From positions 1 to 64,000 of the forward strand of contig JBMDXQ010000011.1 of the NCBI GenBank assembly GCA_048594975.1: a stretch of DNA of 64,000 nucleotides, given 5' to 3'. Of the stretch, positions 51,081 to 59,434 are shown one piece after another (the stretch's first letter is position 1; each line of letters starts with the position of its first letter). The position numbers and the translations under genes were made by a program. The stretch comes from JBMDXB01 sp048594975. GTDB lineage: Bacteria > Acidobacteriota > Vicinamibacteria > Vicinamibacterales > 2-12-FULL-66-21. The notes beneath the pieces were generated by a model. That model made no database searches. It was not told the DNA's origin and worked only from the letters and a program-made list of their open reading frames with translations.

Positions 51081-51869
51081 ATGCGCCCGGTGATCGCGCT
51101 GTTGAGCGACTTCGGCGACGAGGACCACTACGCCGGGACGATGAAGGGCGTGGTGCTGGGGATATGCCCGGACGCAGCGCTGGTGGACATCACGCACAAC
51201 GTGCCGGCACACGATGTGCTGGCAGGCGCCCTCGAACTGGCGGCCGCCTATCGGTACTTCCCCGCCGGCACGATCTTCCTCGTCGTCGTCGATCCGGGCG
51301 TCGGTTCGAGCCGGCGCGGGCTGGCGGCGGAAGCGGGCGAGTACCGGTTCGTCGCGCCTGACAACGGCGTGCTGACCGCGGTCTTTCGCGAGGTCACGCC
51401 GAGGCGCGTCGTCGAGCTGACGGAGCGGCGTTACGCGCGGCCGACCGTGAGCCGTACGTTCGAGGGCCGCGACCGGTTTGCGCCCGCCGCCGCGTGGCTG
51501 GCCAAGGGCATCCAGCTGCCGGCGTTCGGCCGGTCCGTGTCCGATTACCAGCGCATCGACCTGCCGGCGCCGGCCGTTTCGGAGCACGCCATCGAGGGTG
51601 TCGTCGTGCGCGTCGATCGGTTCGGCAACCTGGTCACGAACATCGACCGCCGCACGTTCGAGAAGCTGGGGCAGGGCGGCCGCGTCCAGATCGCCGCCGC
51701 CGGACACACCGTCGCGCGGTTGGTCGCAACCTACGCGGAGATCCAGTCCGGGGAGATCTGCGCGCTCTTTGGCAGCACCGATCATCTGGAGCTCGCGGCC
51801 AACGCGGGCAGCGCGGCCCAGCAGCTCGCCCTCACGCGCGGTGCTGCCGTGACGGTCTCGAAGAGCTAG
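51081..51869 (+). CDS. SAM hydrolase/hydroxide adenosyltransferase (DUF62)
   Basis: A 262-residue protein of the S-adenosyl-L-methionine hydroxide adenosyltransferase (DUF62) family, which hydrolyses SAM to adenosine and methionine: N-terminal VIALLSDFGDEDHYAGTMKG, VDITHNVPAHDVLAGALELA, VVDPGVGSSRR (about 76-86) and VAPDNGVLTAVF, with the C-terminal VDRFGNLVTNID block. TTG at 51075 is also possible, but ATG 51081 places the conserved LSDFG correctly. TATTCT ends 8 nt before the ATG and no Shine-Dalgarno is present, suggesting a leaderless transcript. Confidence 0.9.
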   Translation: MRPVIALLSDFGDEDHYAGTMKGVVLGICPDAALVDITHNVPAHDVLAGALELAAAYRYFPAGTIFLVVVDPGVGSSRRGLAAEAGEYRFVAPDNGVLTAVFREVTPRRVVELTERRYARPTVSRTFEGRDRFAPAAAWLAKGIQLPAFGRSVSDYQRIDLPAPAVSEHAIEGVVVRVDRFGNLVTNIDRRTFEKLGQGGRVQIAAAGHTVARLVATYAEIQSGEICALFGSTDHLELAANAGSAAQQLALTRGAAVTVSKS

Positions 51870-52048
51870 GCCTGCTGTCTCCTGCCGACAGGTAACTCGA
51901 TCGCGCGGCCCGCATGTTTCAATGCGCGAGTGGGGTCCCACCCCCTCGCGCTTCACGCGCCTTCGGCGCGGGGCCTTCGGGCTTGCCTCGCTGCTCTCGG
52001 CGAACGCACTACAATATGCCGTTCGGGCGTCTGCAAAGGACCTGCTTC

Positions 52049-53257
52049 ATGATCGACTTCGACCTCACCGAGGAACAGCGGCTGCTCGAGCAGACCGTGC
52101 GGGAGTGGGCGGCGCGCGAGGTGGCGCCGCGGATCCGCGACCTGGATCGAGCGCACCGCTTCGACCCGGCGGTCCTCCCGAAGATGGCGGAGCTCGGGCT
52201 CCTCGGCTGCTCGGTCCCGGCGCAGTACGGCGGCGCCGGGATGGACTACATCTCCCTCGGGCTGGTCAGCGAGGAGCTCGAGTACGTCGACACGTCGCTG
52301 CGCGTCATCATGTCGGTGCACGCCGGACTCAATTGCCTGACGCTCCTGACCTGGGGGACGGAGGACCAGAAGCAGCGCTACCTCGTCCCGCAGGCCCAGG
52401 GAAGGACGATCGCCACCTACGGCCTCACCGAGCCCGCTGCGGGCAGCGACGTGCGCGGGATCGAGACGGTCGCGGTCAGGCGCGGCGACCGCTATGTCAT
52501 CAGCGGCGAGAAGATGTGGATCTCCCTGGCGGACGTCGCCGACAACTTCCTGGTGTTCGGCTGGACCGACCTCGAGAAGAAGAAGCAGCGCGATCCCTCC
52601 GGCCTCAGCGCCTTCATCGTCGAACGGGGCTTCAAGGGGTTCTCGAGCGGGACGCTCAGGGAGAAGTGGGGCATCCTCGCGGGCAACACCGGCTTCTTCA
52701 AGATGGACGAGGTCGAGGTGCCGGAGGCCAACCTGGTCGGCCGGCCGGGCGAGGGCTTCAAGATCGCGATGTTCGCGCTCGACCAGGGGCGCTACACCGT
52801 GGCGGCCGGCGCCACCGGGTTGATACGCGCCTGCCGCGACGCCAGCGTCGCCTACGCGAAGGAGCGCAGGACCTTCGGCGTGCCCATCGCCGAACACCAA
52901 CTGGTCAAGGAGATGATCGCGCAGATGGAGTCCGACTACCAGGCATCGCGGCTCCTCTGGCTGCGTGCCGGGTTCCTGAAGGACGCGGGCCGGCGCAATA
53001 CCCGGGAAACCGGGCTGGCCAAGTGGTTCGCCACCGTCGCTTCGGAACGCGCCGCCGCCGACGCGGTGCAGGTGCACGGCGCCAACGGCTACTCCGACGA
53101 GTACCCGGTCGGCCGCTTCTATCGCAACTGCAAGGGCGCGGTCATCTACGAAGGCACGCGGGAGATCCACAAGATCATGCAGGCCGATTACCTGCTCGGC
53201 TTCCGGCAGGATCGCCCGACGCGGTGCTCGCTGCCGCCGCAGGGAGGACGGGAATGA
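52049..53257 (+). CDS. Acyl-CoA dehydrogenase
   Basis: A 402-residue FAD-dependent dehydrogenase oxidising acyl-CoA to enoyl-CoA. N-terminal helix bundle MIDFDLTEEQRLLEQTVREW, FAD-binding TYGLTEPAAGSDVRGIET (about 131-148) and WISLADVADNF, C-terminal DAVQVHGANGYSDEYPVGRF and the catalytic Glu in VIYEGTREIHKIMQADYLLG (about 372-391). The position of the Glu fits short/branched-chain or glutaryl-CoA-like members. The ATG at 52049 follows AAAGGA. The stop overlaps the glpX start by ATGA; no other beta-oxidation genes adjoin. Confidence 0.92.
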   Translation: MIDFDLTEEQRLLEQTVREWAAREVAPRIRDLDRAHRFDPAVLPKMAELGLLGCSVPAQYGGAGMDYISLGLVSEELEYVDTSLRVIMSVHAGLNCLTLLTWGTEDQKQRYLVPQAQGRTIATYGLTEPAAGSDVRGIETVAVRRGDRYVISGEKMWISLADVADNFLVFGWTDLEKKKQRDPSGLSAFIVERGFKGFSSGTLREKWGILAGNTGFFKMDEVEVPEANLVGRPGEGFKIAMFALDQGRYTVAAGATGLIRACRDASVAYAKERRTFGVPIAEHQLVKEMIAQMESDYQASRLLWLRAGFLKDAGRRNTRETGLAKWFATVASERAAADAVQVHGANGYSDEYPVGRFYRNCKGAVIYEGTREIHKIMQADYLLGFRQDRPTRCSLPPQGGRE

Positions 53258-54237
53258 ACTCCGACCTCTCGCTCGAGTTCCTGCGTGTCGTCGAGCAGGC
53301 GGCGATCGCCTGCGCCAAGACGATGGGGCAGGGCGACGGCCACAGGTCGGATCAGGTGGCGGTCGAGGCGATGCGCGACTCGCTCGACAGCGTGCCGATT
53401 GACGGGACCATCGTAATCGGCGAGGGCGAGCGCGACGAGGCGCCGATGCTGTACATCGGCGAGCGGGTGGGCATGGGGGCGAAAGGGGCGGGAGGCGATC
53501 TCCCCCGGGTCGACATCGCAGTCGACCCGCTGGAGGGGACGAACCTCTGCGCCACCGGCGCACCGAACGCGCTCGCGGTGCTCGCCGCCTCGGAAGGCGG
53601 CGGCCTGCTGCACGCGCCCGACCTCTACATGGAAAAGCTGGTCGTCGGGCCGAGCGCCAAGCACGCCGTCAGCCTCGACGCCCCGGTTGCCGAGAACCTC
53701 CGGGCAGTCGCGCGGTGCCTGGAGCGCGACGTCGAGGACCTCGTCGTGATCGTTCTGGATCGGCCGCGGCACGAGGCGCTCGTCGGTCAGATTCGCCAGA
53801 CCGGCGCGCGGATTCGTCTGATCAGCGACGGCGACCTGTCGGCGGGCATCGCCGCGGCGGTCGTCGGCAGCGGCGTGCACGCCGTCATGGGGATTGGCGG
53901 CGCACCCGAAGGGGTGCTGACCGCCGCCGCGATGCGCTGCCTGAACGGCGAAATCCTGGCGCGCCTCGTGGTGAACACCCCGGAGCACGAGGAGCGCTGC
54001 CGCTCGATGGGCATCCGCGACGTGCGCCGGGTCTACACCGCCAGGGACCTCGCCTCCGGCGAGTCGATCATCTTCGCCGCGACCGGGGTCACCGACGGGA
54101 CGCTGATGCGGGGCGTCCGCTTCTTCGGCGACGGCACACGCACCAGCTCGATCGTCATGCAGAGCCACCCGGCGCGCGTCCGCTTCATCGACACGATTCA
54201 CGTCGAGCAGACGCGGATGGCCCGGGTGCGATTCTGA
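53254..54237 (+). CDS. glpX: Fructose-1,6-bisphosphatase, class II
   Basis: A 327-residue Mn/Mg-dependent phosphatase of gluconeogenesis (in some lineages also sedoheptulose-bisphosphatase). Class II signatures: LEFLRVVEQAAIACAKTMGQ, GTIVIGEGERDEAPMLYIGE (metal ligands, about 50-69), DIAVDPLEGTNLCATGAPNA (about 89-108), and GIGGAPEGVLTAAAMRCLNG (about 214-233). Coupled translationally to the acyl-CoA dehydrogenase (ATGA), with AGGGAGG upstream. Connecting fat-derived carbon to gluconeogenesis would make sense of the pairing, but this is inference. Confidence 0.94.
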   Translation: MNSDLSLEFLRVVEQAAIACAKTMGQGDGHRSDQVAVEAMRDSLDSVPIDGTIVIGEGERDEAPMLYIGERVGMGAKGAGGDLPRVDIAVDPLEGTNLCATGAPNALAVLAASEGGGLLHAPDLYMEKLVVGPSAKHAVSLDAPVAENLRAVARCLERDVEDLVVIVLDRPRHEALVGQIRQTGARIRLISDGDLSAGIAAAVVGSGVHAVMGIGGAPEGVLTAAAMRCLNGEILARLVVNTPEHEERCRSMGIRDVRRVYTARDLASGESIIFAATGVTDGTLMRGVRFFGDGTRTSSIVMQSHPARVRFIDTIHVEQTRMARVRF

Positions 54238-54244
54238 GAGCGCG

Positions 54245-55456
54245 GTGTACCGCCGGAATCTCTTCGCGGTCACCGCCGCCTCCTTCATCGGCTTCACCGG
54301 TTTCACGCTGGTGATGCCGTTCCTGCCGCTCTACTTCCGGCAGCTCGGGGTCAGCGACGTCGGCGAGATCGCGCTGTGGTCGGGCGTGAGCCTCGGCGTC
54401 ACGCCGGCGATCACGGCGTTGATGTCGCCGTTCTGGGGCCGGCTCGCCGATCGCTACGGACGGAAGGTGATGGTCGAGCGATCCCTGGTCAGCTTCGTCG
54501 TGGTGATGGCGGCGATGGCGTTCGTCACCGAGGCGTGGCACGTGTTCCTGCTGCGCGCCATCCAGGGACTGTTTGCCGGCTACGGCGCGCTGGCACTTGC
54601 GATGGCCGCCGACTCGGCGCCGAAGGACCGCATGGCGCAGGCGATCGGGGTCGTGCAGACGGCGCAGCGCCTCGGTCCGGCGATCGGCCCGATCATCGGC
54701 GGGGTCATCGCCCAGGTCGCCGGCCTGCGCCGTGGTTTCCTCGTGACCTCGTGTTTCTACGTCGCGGCGGTCCTCCTCGTGCAGTTCATGTACCGCGAGC
54801 CCGCGAGGCAGCGGGCCAGCGACGACCTTGCCGGCCGGCGCGTCACGTTCCGGGACGTGCTCGCCTTCCAGAACTTCGTGCTGCTGATGGCGGTGATTTT
54901 CGGCCTGCAGTTCATCGACCGCAGTTTCGGGCCGGTGCTGCCGCTCTTCGTCGGCGAGCTCGGCACCGATCCGGCGCGCATTTCGATCGTGGCGGGAATT
55001 CTGTTCTCGCTCTCGGCCGGCGCCGGCGCGCTCGGCCACCAGTTCTGCGGCCCCTTCCTGCACCGCGCGTCCGTCCGTACCGTCATCGCCGCAAGCGCCG
55101 CGGCGGGCGCGGCCGGCACGCTGGTGTACGCACTGTCGGACCGCACGTCGCTGCTCTTCGTCGGCACGCCGATTTTCGGTGCGGCGGTGGGGGTGGCCAC
55201 CACCGCCGCGTATACCGCGGCGGGGAGCGTGATTCCGCCGTCTGTGCGCGGCGCCGGGTTCGGGGTGCTCGCGACCGCCTCGCTCGCCGGCCTGGCGTTG
55301 AGCCCCGTGATCAACGGCCTGCTGGCGTCAGCGAGCATCCGCGCCGTTTTCCTCGTCGACACCGCCGGTATGCTGGTCCTCGCGGCGATGGTGTCGCGCC
55401 TGATGATCGCCGCGCCGCTGCCGGAGCCGACCGCGCCGGCGACCGAGGAGTTGTAG
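54245..55456 (+). CDS. MFS transporter
   Basis: A 403-residue major facilitator with 12 predicted helices. The loop 2-3 motif is present as FWGRLADRYGRKVMVERSL (about residues 63-81), and PFLPLYFRQLGVSD in the first periplasmic loop, RAIQGLFAGYGALALAMAAD and the mid-protein GRRVTFRDVLAFQNFVLL linker resemble multidrug-type (DHA1) efflux systems such as MdtG/TetA relatives. Substrate unknown. Starts with GTG 7 nt after the glpX stop; part of the long plus-strand run. Confidence 0.88.
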   Translation: MYRRNLFAVTAASFIGFTGFTLVMPFLPLYFRQLGVSDVGEIALWSGVSLGVTPAITALMSPFWGRLADRYGRKVMVERSLVSFVVVMAAMAFVTEAWHVFLLRAIQGLFAGYGALALAMAADSAPKDRMAQAIGVVQTAQRLGPAIGPIIGGVIAQVAGLRRGFLVTSCFYVAAVLLVQFMYREPARQRASDDLAGRRVTFRDVLAFQNFVLLMAVIFGLQFIDRSFGPVLPLFVGELGTDPARISIVAGILFSLSAGAGALGHQFCGPFLHRASVRTVIAASAAAGAAGTLVYALSDRTSLLFVGTPIFGAAVGVATTAAYTAAGSVIPPSVRGAGFGVLATASLAGLALSPVINGLLASASIRAVFLVDTAGMLVLAAMVSRLMIAAPLPEPTAPATEEL

Positions 55457-55458
55457 CA

Positions 55459-56091
55459 GTGCAGGTGATCCGGATCACCAGCGCCAACGAGACGGCGGCC
55501 ATCGCGATGGCCGTCGAGGTGCTGCGCCGCGGCGGCGTCGTCGCCTACCCGACCGACACGCTCTACGGCCTCGCGGTGGATGCCGGATCGGACGGGGCGC
55601 TCCAGCGGCTGCTCGCGATCAAGGAACGCGACCGGGACCGCGCGATACCCCTGATCGCCGGGAGCATCGAACAGGCGTGTGCGGCGGCGCACCTCAGCGA
55701 AGGCGACCTCCGTCTCGCGCGCGCGTTCTGGCCCGGGCCGCTCGCGCTCGTCGTCGGCGCGCGCCCCGGGGTCGCGGTGCTGGCCGCCGCGGCCGACGGC
55801 ACGGTTGCGCTTCGCGTGCCGGCCCATCCGCTGGCGCGACGCCTCGCGACGACGTTCGGCGCGTGCATCACGGCGACCAGCGCCAACCGTTCCGGCGAGC
55901 CGCCGACGGCGTCTGCCGCGGACATCGCCGCCTCGCTCGGCGATCGCGTCGACCTGCTGCTCGACGGCGGCGACGCGCCGGGCGGTCCGCCGTCGACCAT
56001 CGTCGCGCTCGGCCCCGACGGCCCGAGGCTCGTGCGCGCCGGGGCGATCGCGTGGGAGCGCGTGCTAGAATCGCTCGACGAGCGGCCCTGA
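55459..56091 (+). CDS. tsaC: L-threonylcarbamoyladenylate synthase
   Basis: A 210-residue YrdC/Sua5-type enzyme making threonylcarbamoyl-AMP for tRNA t6A37. Conserved blocks: GGVVAYPTDTLYGLAVDA (about 26-43), LLAIKERDRDRAIPLIAGS (K-x-R), FWPGPLALVVGARPGV (about 90-105), VALRVPAHPLARRL and TATSANRSGEPPTASAADI (about 138-156). It lacks the C-terminal Sua5 extension, hence tsaC rather than sua5. GTG start 2 nt after the MFS stop codon. The t6A and mnmA pathways both act on tRNA-Lys-type anticodon loops. Confidence 0.92.
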   Translation: MQVIRITSANETAAIAMAVEVLRRGGVVAYPTDTLYGLAVDAGSDGALQRLLAIKERDRDRAIPLIAGSIEQACAAAHLSEGDLRLARAFWPGPLALVVGARPGVAVLAAAADGTVALRVPAHPLARRLATTFGACITATSANRSGEPPTASAADIAASLGDRVDLLLDGGDAPGGPPSTIVALGPDGPRLVRAGAIAWERVLESLDERP

Positions 56092-56127
56092 AGACCTGCG
56101 CGGGAGCAGCGGGGCAGCCATTCCGCG

Positions 56128-57423
56128 ATGCGCGATCCAGCAACGCCATCCACCAGGTCCCCGGATCGGGAAGGGGCGGCGCTCGTCGGACTCATCAGCG
56201 GACCTGCCAGGCAGTTCGATCCGGAACATTCGCTCGACGAGCTTGCCGGCCTCGCCGCCGCGGCGGGGGCATCGGTCGTGCTGCGCGTCCTGCAGGAGCG
56301 GCCGCGGCCGGATCCGGCGACGTTCATCGGCAGCGGCAAGGCGGCGGCGCTCGCGGCGGCGTGCGACGAGGCGCGCGTCGACGTCGTGATTTTCGACAAC
56401 GAGCTGACGCCGGCGCAGCTGCGCAACCTCGAGCAGGCGCTCGATCGCAAGGTCGTCGATCGGACGCAGCTCATTCTCGACATCTTCGCCCGCCGCGCCC
56501 ACACGCGCGAAGGCAAGCTGCAGGTGGAGCTGGCGCAGCTGAAGTACCTGATGCCCCGACTCACCGGGAAGGGCACCGCGCTGTCGCGGCTTGGCGGCGG
56601 CATCGGCACGCGGGGCCCCGGCGAGACCAAGCTGGAAACCGATCGGCGCCGAATCCGCCACCGGATCAGCGTGGTGGCCGAGGAAATCGATGTGGTGCGG
56701 CGGCGGCGCTCCCAGCTGCGCGAGCGGCGGCAGAAGTCGGCAGTGCCCACCGTCGCGCTCGTCGGCTACACGAACGCCGGAAAGACGACGCTGTTCAACA
56801 GCCTGACGGGCGGCGACGCTGCGACCTCGAACGCGCTCTTCGTGACGCTCGATCCGCTCGTGCGCAAGGTGCGGTTGCCGGATCGGCGCGAGTTGCTGGT
56901 CTCGGACACGGTCGGATTCATCGAGCGGCTGCCGCACTCGCTGGTCGCGGCGTTTCGCGCCACGCTCGAGGAAGTCGCAGCGGCGGACCTGCTCCTGCAC
57001 GTGATCGACGCCGCGAACCCGGAGCACGAGCGGCAGATGGCGGCGGTGCGCAGCGTGCTCGCCGAGGTCGGCGCAGAACGCGTGCCCTCGCTCGACGTGT
57101 TCAACAAGTGCGACCGCCTGGACGAGGCGGAGCGCCGCCGCCTGCGCGCGCTCTATCCCGCCGCGCTGTGCGTGTCGGCGATGACCGGCGAAGGCCGTGA
57201 GGACCTGGTCGCGGCGATGGAATCGCGGCTGGCGCTCGACACGCAGCGCGTGACGCTGCGGTTCGACTCGGCGAACGAGCGGGATCGGGAGACGATCGCG
57301 CAGCTGTACCGACTCGGGCGCATCGTGCGGCACGTCGCCGCCGACGGCCACGTCTCGATAGAAGCTGAGTTGCCGCGGCGGCTGCTCGACCGGTTCCACG
57401 CCGCCGTGGAGCAGACACCATGA
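56128..57423 (+). CDS. hflX: GTPase HflX
   Basis: A 431-residue ribosome-associated GTPase. N-terminal HflX domain (FIGSGKAAALAAACDEARVD, FDNELTPAQLRNLEQALDRK, DRTQLILDIFARRAHTREGK, then LSRLGGGIGTRGPGETKLET, about 153-171), and G domain with G1 GYTNAGKTT (213-221), G3 DTVGFIERLPHSLV and G4 FNKCD. It splits or rescues ribosomes under stress in studied bacteria. Stop overlaps the next gene (ATGA). Gene order tsaC-hflX puts two translation-related factors together. Confidence 0.95.
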   Translation: MRDPATPSTRSPDREGAALVGLISGPARQFDPEHSLDELAGLAAAAGASVVLRVLQERPRPDPATFIGSGKAAALAAACDEARVDVVIFDNELTPAQLRNLEQALDRKVVDRTQLILDIFARRAHTREGKLQVELAQLKYLMPRLTGKGTALSRLGGGIGTRGPGETKLETDRRRIRHRISVVAEEIDVVRRRRSQLRERRQKSAVPTVALVGYTNAGKTTLFNSLTGGDAATSNALFVTLDPLVRKVRLPDRRELLVSDTVGFIERLPHSLVAAFRATLEEVAAADLLLHVIDAANPEHERQMAAVRSVLAEVGAERVPSLDVFNKCDRLDEAERRRLRALYPAALCVSAMTGEGREDLVAAMESRLALDTQRVTLRFDSANERDRETIAQLYRLGRIVRHVAADGHVSIEAELPRRLLDRFHAAVEQTP

Positions 57424-58786
57424 TCGCCCGCATCGGCTGCGCCGCGCGCGCCGCGCTGGCGGCCGCGCTGCTCGGCTACGCGTGCGCGCCGAAAGTCGCG
57501 CCGGCGCCCCCCGCTGGCGCGCCGCGATACCCGGAGTTCGTCACGCCGGCGGCGCCTGCCGAACTGGCGCCACCGCAGATCGTCGCCCGACACGACCTGG
57601 CCTGGCGGGTGCTCCAGACTGGCGACTTGCGCGCCGCCGAACGGCAGTTCTCGGCCGTCCTCAAGGAAACGCCGGCGTTCTACCCCTCGTCGGTTGGACT
57701 CGGGTACGTGGCGCTCGCGCGCAAGGAGTTCGACAACGCGGTGCCGCACTTCGACCGCGCGCTGGCTGTCGATGCGCAGTACGTACCGGCACTGGTCGGC
57801 CGAGGAGAGGCGCTCCTGGCCGCGGGCAACCACGAGGCGGCGCTCGCCAGCTTCGAGAAGGCGGTGGTTGCGGATCCATCGCTGACGGCGTTGCGCCAAC
57901 GGGTCGAGGTGCTCAGGTTCCGCGGCCTCCAGGACGACATCGCGGCGGCCCGCCAGGCGGCGGAGGCCGGACGGCTGGACGAGGCCCGCGGGCTTTACGG
58001 ACGCGCGGTCGCCGCGTCCCCCGAGAGCCCGTTCCTGCACCGCGAGCTCGCCGCGCTGGAACGGCGTGCCGGCAACCCGGCGCAGGCGCTCGTCCACGCC
58101 CAGACGGCGGCCTCACTCGAGCCCTCCGACGCCCGGAACTTCATCCTGATCGGCGAGATCTACGAAGCGCAGGCGCAGTACTCCAGCGCCGCGGAGGCCT
58201 ACGCGTCGGCCGCGGCACTCGAGCCGAGCGATCAGCTGGCGCAGAAGATCGAGGCGCTGCACGAGAAGGCGGCATTCGCCACCATGCCGGGAGAGTACCA
58301 GGCGATCGAAGGGTCGCCGGCGATCACGCGCGCCCAGCTCGCGGCGCTCCTCGGCGTGCACCTCGATGCGCTCCTCAGCCGATCCCCGCGCCGCCTGGCG
58401 GTGGTGCTCACTGACACTCGCGGTCACTGGGCGGCGCCCTGGATCCAGGCGGTGACCAGCGCCGGCATCATGCCGGGTTACCCAAACCACACGTTCCAGC
58501 CGGACGCGACCGTGCGCCGCGCCGATCTGGCGGCGGCCGCCAGCCAGGTCCTGTCGCTGCTCGCCTTCGAGCAACCGCGCCTGGCGGCGTCGTGGCGCAA
58601 CCCCGAGCGCCGCTTTCCCGATGTGCCCCCCGGCCACCTCGATTTTCCCGCCGCGGCGCTCGCGGTCGAGGCCGGCGTGATGACGACGGTGGAGGACGGG
58701 ACGTTCCAGCTGTCCCGCGCAGTGACGGGGGCCGACGCGCTCGCCGCCGTGCGGAAGCTGAAGGACCTTGCCGAGAGCCAGCCGCG

Positions 58787-58790
<4 letters not shown>
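57420..58790 (+). CDS. TPR lipoprotein with a C-terminal SLH-like domain
   Basis: A 456-residue exported protein. The signal ends ALLGYACAPK, a plausible lipobox (Cys at about residue 21). Residues about 55-290 form tetratricopeptide repeats (RVLQTGDLRAAERQFSAVLK, YVALARKEFDNAVPHFDRAL, AGNHEAALASFEKAVVADPS). The C-terminus (about 315-440) contains two S-layer-homology-like units: TDTRGHWAAPWIQAVTSAGI with MPGYPNHTFQPDATVRRADL, and FPDVPPGHLDFPAAALAVEA with MTTVEDGTFQLSRAVTG. It probably bridges the outer membrane and cell wall or scaffolds envelope proteins. Overlaps hflX upstream and pgsA downstream by ATGA. Confidence 0.82.
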
Positions 58791-59332
<542 letters not shown>

Positions 59333-59368
59333 GCGCCTCTTTCCGGGCCGATTCCGCGCGATCCGCAC

Positions 59369-59397
59369 TTGCGCGGCGTGGCGGCAGGTCTTATCCT
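59369..59397 (+). promoter_or_regulatory. Putative promoter of the coiled-coil gene
   Basis: TTGCGC (59369-59374) and TATCCT (59392-59397) are separated by 17 nt, giving a leader of about 30 nt before the ATG at 59435. The -35 hexamer and spacing equal those at 41599. Confidence 0.55.
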
Positions 59398-59434
59398 GTT
59401 GTTTCCGTCACAAGTTCATATCCGGAGACCCGCC

